64,000 bases of DNA from Perilla frutescens (Eukaryota > Streptophyta > Magnoliopsida > Lamiales > Lamiaceae), in NCBI GenBank assembly GCA_026008535.1, contig BRKX01000013.1, positions 56,307,726 to 56,371,725 on the forward strand. The letters run 5' to 3'. The translations under genes and the position numbers were made by a program. The notes under the pieces are model-generated. The model saw nothing but the letters and a program-made list of their open reading frames with translations, was not told the origin of the DNA and ran no database searches. Of this stretch, positions 36,020-47,447 are shown piece by piece. Each line of letters starts with the position of its first letter. Within the stretch, counting starts at the first letter, position 1.

Positions 36020-36892
36020 TTGATGCAATTCTATCCATTCCACAATGGACGTGAGCAAAATTGCTGAACTGGGGACAAAAATAGACCCCATTATGCCTGA
36101 GAAGCCGTGGTTTGAGGCAAATTATGCAGTCCCCTTGTGTTTCGTAAAAAGAAAGAGAGTAGGCGAGAACAAAAGATTGGGGATGGTCAGCAATGATGAT
36201 GCAGTTGGGCAAAATGGTACAATCTTGATGAACCCAGAAATTACATTCCAGGCAGGAGAAGAAGAAACCCTCTTGTTCATGTTTCTTCCCACAAACATCA
36301 CACATGGTCAAAGTTACTCTGCAAATGACTATGAGGGGGTGCGATGGGTGGCTCTTATGCTTGATTTTGATCTCAACATGAGGTACTACTGCAACCAAAG
36401 GGTGAATTTCAAAATTACAATGCCCACAATTGTAGGTAAAGTTGGGAGATGATTATTGGATGAAAAGTTTGCCTATTCCATCCAAGATGGTGCAATTATG
36501 AGAGGGGTGGATCAATGATGGGGTCATTTTGAGTGCACATGGTTGGTGGATGAAAAATTTGCAGCCAGTAATGGTACATGTGTATGAGGTGCTGGAAAGA
36601 ATTGATAGCCCACAAATACCACATAAATAATTATTATACGCCTCCTCCTCCTCATCTTCTTCATCAACATATCCATCTTCTTTTTCTTCACGCAGCCTTA
36701 GTGGGTGATCATGGCTAAAATGTTTTCCATCCTCCATAAATTTCTCAACATCAAACCACTCAAATTTATCACCTTTTATACACAGACAGAAAGAGATAGT
36801 TAGAGAGATCGAGTTGGAACATGATTAGTTACAATATGAAGATATGAAAATATCATACGATCCATTCGTACCTTGAAAAGGCATAGTGATAA

Positions 36893-36901
36893 CTATTGCA
36901 T
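36893..36901 (-). promoter_or_regulatory. Two-codon upstream ORF of DC1 copy A
   Basis: ATG CAA TAG lies eight bases before the inferred start codon (36884-36882). The same nine bases and spacing occur in copy B. Such a minimal uORF could lower initiation at the main start. Confidence 0.5.
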
Positions 36902-37002
36902 ATATGCACCTCCTACGTAGTGTGTGTGCTAGCTGGTGAACGAGCTAGGTTATGAAGGAAACTTAATCTGTTATTCTAAATATATGCTTGACAAATCTAC
37001 CC

Positions 37003-37012
37003 TATTTATACA
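37003..37012 (-). promoter_or_regulatory. TATA box of DC1 copy A
   Basis: On the minus strand 'gtataaatagg' lies about 120 bases before the start codon, in the same position as in copy B. Confidence 0.6.
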
Positions 37013-37333
37013 CTAAAATATCACCTCTCTATCGTGTTGTTAGACAGTATGGTAAGGTTGAATATGTATGATTGGGATATCTTGACTAATATAACATATC
37101 AATAATATTTTTATTTTGGTGAATTAATAATATATTGTTTGGATATCTGTATTAAATTCTTTAAAATAAGAGTTTAATTAAATATATGTTAGGTTATTTT
37201 AGTTTGAAAATTTTAATAATTATGTATGATATTACATATCACACATGTTGGGTGTGATATGTAATACCATATAAATAGTTAACACTTGTTGGACCTTTGC
37301 ATAATCATGAGCTTTGATATTGCTAGCAAACAT

Positions 37334-40300
37334 TGTAATACCCCGAAATTCACTTACTGTTTAATTACAGTTAAGTGTGTGATTACTGTACGAGTACAGT
37401 AATTTCACGTCAGATTAGGGTCGAAAGTATCCGTTATATTCCATCGAATTCAAGGTCAATTAAAATTCCGTGGGTGGATTAAATATTTCTGTTAGGGTTT
37501 ATCTCCTTTTCTATATGGAAAGCCGGAATCGTAATTTCAGATAAATTCGATTCCTATTTTATTTACGGTGTGTGATTATCGTGAATCAGATATTCCGATA
37601 ATTAATTTCAGGACTGGGAGACTCAGATATTCTCCAGTCATGCAATTGTTTAAATTCAGATAATTTAAACGAGATGTTCAAGTCAAGAGAATCAGATATT
37701 CTCTAGGTTTCGGATGTTTTAAATTGTTGAGGACTTAAAACCAGTATTTTAAAGCAGTGTTTTAAAATCAATAATTTCAAATAAACTATTGTTTTAAAAT
37801 AAGTGAATTATTTTAGCAATATCGATTTAGTTCGGGATTTTTCCGAAGACGGAAAATATCACGATAATCGAGCAATTGGTATTTAAAACGGATATTTTTT
37901 TTTTATTAACTGAGGCATGGGAGGCTATGCCTTTCCCCTCACCTCTCTCATGCCTCTCACGTTTCTTGTCCCCCAAATCAAAGAAAAATATAGATACATA
38001 AGTATAGTGCATAGAGAGAGAGAGTGCTTGCCATTTCTTGCTCACATTTTCGACAGAAAGAGAGATAGAGGCAGCTGCAATTTCCTTTCTTCTTCTTCTT
38101 CTTCTTCATTTACGTAAAAGTTGTGAGAAAGAAAAGGGCAAGACAACCATTCATCTTCCATTCCATCTTCTTTCATTTTCTACACAAAAGTTGAGAGAGA
38201 GAAAAGGGCAAAGCATCTCTCATTTCATCATCTTCTCCATTTCTTCTTCTCCACACCATCTTCTTGCTTCTATTTTCTTTGATCGAGAGAGAGAGTGAGA
38301 GAAGCAAGAAGTTGTAGCCATTGTTGGGAAGAGCTCATACATGTTCAAGCCGTTCTTCACCGTTTCGTTTCCGGCGTCGTTATTGGAAGCTTCGTCTCCA
38401 TCGTTCCATCTCCTTCAAGCTTCTTCCAACTTTCTCCATTGTTATTTTGAAAGGTATTTCGAAAACCATGAGGTATATATATATATATATAGGTTTGGTG
38501 TTGTGTTGGAAATCATGTTTTGAGTTTTCGAATCGTGATAAATGGTAGAAATGAGGTGGTTTATGTTGCAAAGCTTGTTGAGATGTTTTTATAGGATGTT
38601 AGATGGTAGAAATGAGTTCTAGATGTGCTTTGATGATTTGAATGCTTGTATATCGAGTTCCATAGCTTCTGTCGTCGTTCATACGACTCTCGGCCTCAGT
38701 CTCGCGCGACCGCGGGGACGAGCGCGAGCGTGCACAGGCCGCGCGAGCGCGGGGACGCGCGCCCGCGCACTTCGCTTTCGGCAGACTTGCCACCCTTCGG
38801 TTAAACGAGCATAACTCCCTCGTTTTACATCCGATTGAGACACCGTAAATTTTGCGAAAAACTAGACTTAATTGGCTTTCAAATGGCATAGGTCTCATTC
38901 TCTAAATCATTCTGAGTAAATTATGAAAAATCGGCGAAGTAGGGTCATGTTTCGATTTTCATGAAATCATGGCAGTTCTGCCACCTTTTGGTAAAACGGG
39001 TATATCCGTTTCATTTGTTATCATCTTAAGCCACTATAAATTTTTAAAAATTCCAGACTTCCGTGGCTTTCTAATGGTATATATCTCAGTCCATAACTCT
39101 TCTTGAATCAGTCGTGAAAAATCTCCAAAGTCAGGACACGAGTTGTTTTCGGAAATTCGGGCAATTCTGCCACCTTCTAGTAAATCGGCTATAACTTCTT
39201 CGTTAGTTATCGCCTTGAGTCACCGTAAATTGTGTAAAATTCTACATTTCCGTGGCTTTCCAACGATATAGGGCACGTTCCCTGCACCCTAGCGTGTCAA
39301 AACAGAAAATTCTGCAAAATTGATCGTTGTGCAGAATGTTATTTGATCTAAGTTTAATGATTGATCTTGTTTTTAGAAAATCGAATTGCGATGATGTTAA
39401 GGTATTGTTGATACCTTAAATGATGATGATATATGCCTTAATATGTCTAATAGCTAGGGTTGAGAATAACCCTTAAGCTAAGAGAATTTAGAACGGATAC
39501 TAGACCCTAATAAGCCTTCGTTTCGTGTTGAGTCCTATCGGATTTGGATCAACATGCTAAGTGCATTTTTATATATTGAAGGCTAACAGATCCGCAAGGG
39601 ATAAGATCAGTGAGGAACTAGCTGCTGTAGTAATTAAAAACGTCGGTGAAAGGTGGGCTTTCTTTTCAACGGACTCTTAGTCCAAATAATGATTTGAGTT
39701 TTTACTCATCTGCAGTTAATTATTTCTGATGCAAATAAATTATTGTCATGCATAAAATGTTTGTTTTGTATGATATCTTATCCGTATTTAGTTAGCTCGC
39801 AAGGGGCTTTCTAACTGTTAAATCGATCGGGCCTCGTGCTAACTTAGCGTGTTAACCGAGGTTAGTGTACACTTGGGTCGGTGATATTAGGAAGAGAGAA
39901 AGGCTGAGCGGAGCTATTCTTGACTAAGACATCGACAATGCTAAACGTGTGATGGAAAAGGCTGACCGGAGCTATTCCTTGATCGGCGTTTAGTAATGGT
40001 ATGTAGAGTGCGGAAAAGGCTGAGCGGAGCTATTCCTTGGCACTCGAGTGCGGAAAGAACTATTCCTTGGCACTCCGTTTGGATATGGATGATCATACAA
40101 CAGAAAGGTGTACGCAAAGACAGAAAATGATTTAGTAAAACATAGGGCCTTTTCAGATAAAACCCCTATGTGTTTACTCAGAATGCATGATAATAAAACA
40201 GATTTGATAAATATTCATAATATCAGATATATATTATGATATATATTTTGGCAATGTGTTCACTGAGTATACTTGTACTCAGCCCTGCATATTTGTTTTG

Positions 40301-40681
40301 AAATGTGCAGGTTGAGTGTTGATGGTGCAGGGTGAAGTGCTGAGAGAGAGACAGTTGTTGAGTACAGGACTCAGAATATTTTCCTGTACTTTGATGTGCT
40401 ATATTGCTTCCGCTACTTTTGTATAACCGAGTCAAGTCTTCAGTATGTCTTGAACTCGATGATACCTTTTTGCTACTCTGAGGTATTTATTTATTCAGTT
40501 ATATTTTGTGAATTGAAACTCAGTTCTGAATTAGAGTTCACTGCAAATATCGTTCCTGGATTGCAGTGGTTTATTCCTTTATTTAATTATTTCCGGTTTG
40601 CGTCTTGATCCATCCTTCATTGGGATCGAGTCGTGCCAATCACACGTCGCATTAATTGGATATTAATGTGGGGTCGTGACA
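37334..40681. mobile_element. 3.35 kb solo LTR (chromovirus/Gypsy type) with 5-bp TSD and empty site
   Basis: TGTAATACCCCG...GGTCGTGACA borders with aacat on both sides (37329-37333, 40682-40686). Copy B, at about 50330, has the uninterrupted sequence 'gctagcaaatatagtatta'. No second LTR or pol domain is inside, so it is most simply a long solo LTR. It contains a CT-rich leader-like region (about 38030-38300), a 38690-38770 GC-rich island, tandem repeats and the 'actcagccctgc' segment frequent in plant Gypsy LTRs. It lies 450 bp upstream of the DC1 copy A start. Confidence 0.85.
38780..39300. repeat. Three diverged tandem repeats, about 185 bp each
   Basis: Each unit runs 'ctgccaccttt-ggtaaa-cgg-tata', then 'caccgtaaatt' and 'ccgtggctttc'. 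The three units start near 38780, 38970 and 39165. They are inside the solo LTR. Confidence 0.8.
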
Positions 40682-41369
40682 AACATAGTATTAGATCGAG
40701 TGTCATAGGTATCAATAACCCTCTTATACTAACTAGCAAACAAACCCCAATTAAAGATATACTCGATCAACATACTTCCTATGATTTTTTTCATTTTAAA
40801 GCTTATATATTACCAAATTAATTAAGAAACATTTATATAATTTGGCACATTAAACCTTCATTTAAAAAAAAAAATATTTTTATATCATGTACATTATATT
40901 TAATATCATCTTTCATATAAATAAACTTCATATATAATGATAATTAATATTTAAATAGTAAGCGAAACATTATTTTTAAATTATTGAAACATGCCAATAA
41001 ATATTGATTTGGTGTTGTACATATGAATCTCAATAATTAAAAGTACAATTGCGTCTACTGTTTCATTTCTTCTTTTTCAATAAAGCCAAGAAAGAATCAT
41101 TTATGGCTTGATGGCTAATTCTAGAATATTTGTAACGAAAGAAATTAAGAAAGAAAGAAAAGAAGGGACGGTTGTTGAACATTTTGCACGTAAATTAAAG
41201 TTCGAAACAAGTTCGTGACTAGACCTAGGAAAATAATCCCTAGAGTTGTGACTAAAAAGAATTATGTATTTTTATTTTTCGCTTAACTATATATTTTTCT
41301 AGTTGTCCTGTTAATTTTGTTTTAGCATAAGATTAGTTTGAGTGAATTAATTAAGAACCATAATATCAT

Positions 41370-41638
41370 GACAAAAACTTGTATGAGACGGTCTCATACA
41401 TGAGACGAATCAATACATATGAGTTAATGATACTTTACCCATAAATAATGATACTTCACCCATAAATAATGATACATGTGAGTTAATGATACTTCACCCG
41501 TAAATAATGATACTCACATGCGGGTATAAATAATGATACTCACATGTGAATTAATGATACTTCACGCATAAATAATGATCCCCGCATGTGAGTATTGACC
41601 CGTCTCATGTATGAGACGGTCTCACCCAAGTCTGCCCC
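41370..41638. mobile_element. 269 bp MULE-type MITE with perfect 9-bp TSD and empty site
   Basis: Ends 'gacaaaaacttgtatgagac' and the inverted 'gagacggtctcac-ccaagtctgcccc'; 'taatatcat' flanks both sides (41361-41369, 41639-41647). Copy B lacks the element at about 51020. The interior repeats 'taatgatacttcac' on one strand and its inverse. Same family as the 2.8 kb element at 56765-59539. Confidence 0.9.
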
Positions 41639-41744
41639 TAATATCATAGATTAATCTCACGATATAATGAAACAAAATATCTCAATCTATATATAGGACC
41701 GGTGTGTAACTAGTAAGGTTTATGAAATTATCTGCAACACACAT

Positions 41745-42010
41745 GAATTTATTAATTTTTCTTTCATTTTTTAATTTATTATGTTTTAAATTTTACACTT
41801 ATTAATTATGTTTCAATCTTCCACTCAGTGTCTATAATTTTAGCATTTAATTTTTAAATAATCAATTATTAACTAAACATTCAAAAATGAAATTCTAAAA
41901 AATAACTATAAATCCTAATTTGGTAGATGGTCATAATTTACAAGTTAAAAATTAAATTAAAGCACAACAAATTGAAATCGACAAGAAAATAAAAGAAAAA
42001 CTAATAAATT
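41745..42010. repeat. AT-rich TIR element, shared by both duplicated segments
   Basis: 'aatttattaatttttcttt' on the left mirrors 'aaagaaaaactaataaatt' on the right. The copy at 51125-51392 is its segmental-duplication partner, so it inserted before the duplication. Confidence 0.65.
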
Positions 42011-42849
42011 AAAACGTGTTACAGAGGATGTATCACAATTGTGTTTTCAGAGGGTTTCGTCCCCTTGTAAGGTACGTACTCAGTCATTTTCTCATACAGC
42101 TTTATAAATAGTTAAAAATTTAACATATATGTATGACCTAAAATAGTCTTAAAGTTTTTGAAAAATAAACATGGCAGAATCCAATTAATTAAGAATAATA
42201 AGACACTCCTTTTTAAGACAGTAAGAAATCTCAAATTCATTTTCTGTTATTTTACAAATTAACGACGTTAGATATATCATGTAAACCGATATTTCATTTG
42301 AAAATGTTACAAATCTCCCCCATTATCTTGTGTTGGGAAGGAGAATTTGGGATTGAACTGGCCGATTACTAATAGTAAGAATACTACTAAATTATAAGGC
42401 TTGTCGTACACTTTAATTATTTTAATTAGAAATGAAAATTTAAACAATATGTATTTTGATATATACATTTAGAATCAAAGAGGATGGATCATTTGTGAAT
42501 CATAACCTAGCGTGTTAAAATGTGAATAATACTATTTTTCTAATTCTAAATGCTTATATTCATACTTTGCAATGCTATTTTTTGTGACCTATTGTATCTG
42601 CTCTTTTTGTAATGCTATTTTTATGTGACCTATTAAACAATGATATTTTTCTATGACCTAGTGTGCATGCTATTATTTCTATTCGTAATGCTTAAATTTA
42701 TTATTGTAATGCTAGTTTTTATATCCACATGTTAACACATCAAACATCATTTGCACCCTAACTGGACCCTAGAATCAAATTACACCCCACAAGAAATGAC
42801 TTTTTCTACGTTCCTATTCATGCCAAAACCTTTAAGATTTCGAATGTGA

Positions 42850-43496
42850 GTGAAAGAGAAGCATTGCATATAACTTTGGGATAGCATAATTACTTAGCTT
42901 TCTTGCATCATAGAAAGCAAAGAATATATAAAACCGTTTGGTATGATGCAAAGAATATATAAATTAATTACCATCTTAAGAGATATTATATATATATATA
43001 TATATAATCATTCATTTATGAAAATTAGCCTAATGTGTAATTTGTGGATAAATCATATATCCATTAGATTTGTTAAATTGATGGTTATGATCAATTTTAT
43101 TTTAATTGTTCATTTATAGTTATTTTATTTATGTTATTTTTACATTTCAGAATGCTTAACTTACTATTTCGTAATGCTTTTTTTTTTTTCACATCCATGA
43201 TGCTTGTAATTTAATTTGTAGAGAAAAATGACATAATATAGTATTATGCTATTTTTATATTTCAAAATGCTTAATTTGTTACAAATGAGTTAGAGTCCAT
43301 TTATTTCGCACTTAATGTTTAATTTGAAAAAAAAAAAAAAAATTTATTCAACCCCTTCTAAACTCTATTCAACCACCAACATATAACAAAAAAAATAAAA
43401 TAAAAAATTAACATACGTAAATAGGTAGTCAACATCCTATTAAAGATTTCAATAACAGTTTGGCCAGACCTAAGATTAATAATTAACAACCGTTAT
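42850..43496. repeat. Upstream end of duplicated segment A
   Basis: Matches 51840-51920 and then 59548-60537. It runs from 'gaagcattgcatataacttt' to 'agacctaagattaataa'. In segment B three transposons (51.96-59.54 kb) split this same sequence. A short TA tract is at about 42986-43006. Confidence 0.85.
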
Positions 43497-44200
43497 TTTA
43501 TTTTTTTCCGAGTAGAGCCGCAGCATGGGTGGTTTGGAAGTTGAAGAATGATCCCTTGCACAAGAAAAGTGAATCCAAAAATGACAGAGAGAACAAGAGA
43601 AGGCCATTTCATCTACATACCCTTGGATGAGTTTTTTACAGTATCCGCACCTCTGAGTAGGGAGTGTCAGCATCCGAGTAAGGCTCATCAGATGATCATC
43701 AAGGCTGAGCGTCCCTCCGAACTTCACTTTGGACAGATACCCAACATCCGGAATGCAATTCACATGAAACCACTTGTCGCACTCCCCACACCGATACGAC
43801 CAATACTTGATGTCTATATATTCCTCACAGACCTCGCAGAAGCAATTCATGATCATTTCTTGATTAGGAGGAGGATCAAACACCAAATATAGCGGATGCT
43901 CGTCGTATTCATGGCGGACAATCCTTTTGGGCAGCGTGGCGCACCTTATGTGTATGTAGTAGTCACAGACAATGCATCTGTAGACGTCGTGAGTGAAGGA
44001 GTCATCGAGGCAACAAGTGAGAGGAGTTAGGGCCGATGATCGGGTGGTTCGGAAAAGAAGGTGTTGGGGATGTGAGGCATGATTGATGATGCTTGGTGCC
44101 GCCATACACTCTAGATCAATCAGCAAAGGGTAATCTATCGCCAGTAAAATATTGAATTGAGGAAAGTAATAAGAAAGTCCATTGCAAGGACGATGGCAGA
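43497..44200 (-). pseudogene. DC1 gene fragment, copy C (3' part of last exon, scrambled end)
   Basis: Encodes LLIDLECMAAPSIINHASHP onward through the last three DC1 repeats with high identity to A and B, ending abnormally after RLYSEKN. The 5' boundary is scrambled: at 44134-44196 two short blocks of the exon appear in reversed order ('cagtaaaatattgaattga' before 'ggaaagtaataagaaagtcc'), bracketed by taatctatc and gatagatta. No upstream exon exists. The 3' boundary joins directly to the upstream flank of segment A, marking the tandem-duplication breakpoint. Confidence 0.9.
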
Positions 44201-44973
44201 TAGATTACTTTAACAAAATGATTTGCATAACTTGAATTGTAAAACTTACCCACTGAGTGCATTAGTACTCAGCCCAAATCTTTTCAAATACTTTCAGGTC
44301 AGTAGGCTGGAGCGTGGAGGTGACGAGACTGAGATATGGGCTATTATGATTTACATATTTTTCCGTTGTCTCTTTTTGTTAGTATTGTGTTAAGAATTGA
44401 GCTTTCGTACTTTTCGTATTCTTTTGCTAAATGCTAAGAACTTTGATCTTGGTATTTTATTGATATGATTCTGCTTATCTCATTCTGAACATTTGTTGAC
44501 TTCCTAGTTAACATATATCATATGTTTAGCTATATAATTATTTCAAGGGGAGGAAGCCCGTCTTTCGTTATGTCTATTTGATCATTCATTTTGGCCTATG
44601 GAAGGGCTTCATTTGATCAGTATATTGGTGTCTGTTTCTTTTGTCGACCTATGAATAAGTCTATTGATTGTTGGTATCTGGTTATTTGTTTCTGTTTGGC
44701 CTATGAAAGGGCTTATTGAATTGTTACAGCTTCCATTCTTCTCTTATAAGCTGTTATAAATGGGGATTCGCTCTAGTTACAGATGTTATGCTGTCTAATT
44801 TTCCGGAAGGCATAACCTATCTTTGGCATACTCGGTTGTTAAATTTTATTCCAAACATTAATCCTTTTGGATTATCACCCCGTCGTTAATTAAATTACCC
44901 CATTTCTTTCCCGCTTCTTAATTCCCACCCCCGTGGCGTCCATTTCCACGGTCTTTCGGGACCGGAGCGCTAC
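44200..44973. mobile_element. Truncated chromovirus-type LTR
   Basis: Contains 'cccactgagtgcattagtac', tcagccc and 'aggtcagtaggctgga', the same kind of 3' LTR segment as in 37334-40681 but not the same family. It ends '...gggaccggagcgctaca', where A/T-rich host DNA resumes. The 5' part is missing; the break coincides with the scrambled end of DC1 copy C. Confidence 0.65.
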
Positions 44974-45265
44974 AATAATATTTTATTATTTATAGTACTA
45001 TGGGAGCAAATGTTTTCAAAAAAAAAAAATATAATAATATAAGACCAATATATATTTTCATGAACATGTTTCTATTAATCAAGTCGTGCAAGACATTAAA
45101 TATAATAATATAAGACCATGTATTTTGTAGAAAACGTTTAATTTTGACATAATTTCTATGAGCGGAAATTGGATTTGAATTTGGGATCACTTCTAGTGGA
45201 AATTGAATTTTAATAAAAGATTATTTTAATTTATTCATATACTATTTAATAAGAATATTTGTTAA

Positions 45266-45297
<32 letters not shown>

Positions 45298-45300
45298 CGA

Positions 45301-45346
<46 letters not shown>

Positions 45347-46143
45347 TATTATCTAAAAATATTGCTAATAAATTGAATAAATGACTCTATAAATTCCATC
45401 CTTGTTTGGTATAGAAGTCATATTTATCTAAGTGTATAGATAACACTAAACAATTATTTAGGCCATTTTCTACGGCAGAGAAAGATAATATCTTAGTTAT
45501 TTTAAATTAATTTATAAGATTATTGTAGGTTTTGAATTTCTTAGTGAACGAACTAAATAGTCAAAAGTTATTCAATATATTTTAGAAAATTGAAAAATAA
45601 AAGAAAACGAAAAATGCACTTGACTTAATTAATATTATTTTTAATAACTGTACGTTAACTTGATAAAATTAGTAATGATAATTAAAGCACCTAGAATTGA
45701 AGCATTTATATAAATTATGTCATTTTGCATGCATTCTCTCCTATCCCCGCATAGATCGACGACATAATATAATTGAAGTTGGGGGAAAATGGTCAACAAC
45801 ACTATTGCATTGCCTTTTTTTTTTTTTTAAATATGGATAGCAATGATTATATATATTTTCTCTTCTTGTTTCAAAATGATAGAACAGTGAAGGACAACTA
45901 TTTTCTTAAAAACAAATCGATCTTGCCAATTCAGTATTGTATCACTATAATATTTTGATTTTTTTACATTAAATAATTGATACATTATAAAAAAATTGAT
46001 AAAAAAATAATGACATTCAAACACAACTCACAATATCAATGTTATACTATAAAGATTATCATAACCTCTTAACTAGTATCGTCACGTTCAAATCCCTAAT
46101 TCTTAAAGATTCTATTTGAAAATTCTAATCCAATTATCCAACA
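44974..46143. other. AT-rich DNA between DC1 copies C and B, with (ATA)n
   Basis: An imperfect (ATA)n tract runs 45269-45346. The rest shows no gene or recognised element. Confidence 0.6.
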
Positions 46144-47392
46144 TTAATCCAACAATAAGTTAGCGACACGCTTCCACTGATCAGCAACTTCCGAGTAGAG
46201 CAGCATGGGTGGTTTGGAAGTTGAAGAATGATCCCTTGCACAAGAAAAGTGAATCCAAAAATGACAAAGAGAACAAGAGAAGGCCATTTCATCTACATAC
46301 CCTTGGATGAGTTTGTTACAGTATCCGCACCTCTGAGTAGGGAGTGTGAGCATCCGAGTAAGACTCATGAGATGATCATCAAGGCTAAGCGTGCCTCCGA
46401 ACTTGACTTTGGACAAATACCCACCATCCGGAATGCAATTCACATGAAACCACTTGTCACACACCCCACACCGATACGACCAATACTTGATGTCTATATC
46501 TTCCTCACAGATCTCGCAGAAGCAATTCATGATCATTTCTTGATTTGGAGGACGATCAAACACCAAATGTAGAGGATGCTCATCGTATTCATGGCGGACA
46601 ATCCTTTTGGGCAGCGTGGCGCACCTTATGTGTATGTAATAGTCACAGATAATGCATCTGTAGACGTCATGAGTGTAGGAGTCATCGGGGCAACAAGTGA
46701 GAGGTGTTAGGGCCGATAATCGGGAGGTTCGGAAAAGAAGGTGTTGGGGATGTGAGGCATGATTGATAATGCTTGGTGCCGCCATACACTCTAGATCAAT
46801 CAATAAACGGTAATCCACCTGAGGAAAGTAATAAGAAAGTCCATTGCAAGGACGATGGCAGAAAAGGCAGTAAAATATTGAATTGAAGAATCTTGCACTC
46901 GGGTCCGGACAAAGTTTCGCTCGAAAATAGTCTTTTATCTTTTCTCCAAGTGGAATAAAGAAGTTGAGAATGGGAAGAGTATCTGCACAAATATTGTGGG
47001 CTCCAAAATGGCAATCAATGTCGCTGCATCTGTAAAATGATGATGAAATCTTCTTGTTAATAGGTCGTGTGCACAAATCGCATGCTTCAATTCTCTCATC
47101 ATCAATATTCAAAATCTTCAAAGGATGCTTGTGGTATTTCTCGATTGTCAACTTATTATTTTCATCATCATCATCATCATCAAGCTCTAATGGCTTTCTC
47201 TCTGCGTATCTACGGATCACCAAACTTGGGAATACATCCCACTCATCATCATCTGGCATTTTCACCAACTCCAATCTTGTTCTTTCTGCATGCATGCATC
47301 AACGTATTGTAATTTACCGTAGAACACGAGATAGATGGAACTTGAATCACATCAGATCTTTTGTGCCAATTCCTGTTACATCCCTATGGCAC

Positions 47393-47447
<55 letters not shown>

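Larger units (their letters stand above)
29467..36884 (-). pseudogene. DC1-domain zinc-finger protein gene, copy A (nonsense mutation and deletion)
   Basis: Exons 36872-36884, 36020-36772 and 29467-30575 mirror copy B exactly in splice sites and phases. About seven or eight DC1 (C1_2-like) Cys/His zinc-binding repeats are encoded, e.g. CGICG...CKFFIHQPCAL, CDVCGKKHEQEG...WVHQDC and CEICEEDIDIKYWSYRCGECDKWFHVNC (given in part). Two lesions: codon AAA of copy B is TAA here (36453-36455), a single-base nonsense change after LFIQ. A 17-bp deletion between GGAA repeats near 29484 also replaces the copy-B ending with EACR. Apart from these the frame is open. Its second intron is 5.4 kb (1.7 kb in B) because a Helitron is inserted. 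DC1 proteins are plant-specific; individual roles vary and are mostly unknown. Confidence 0.85.
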
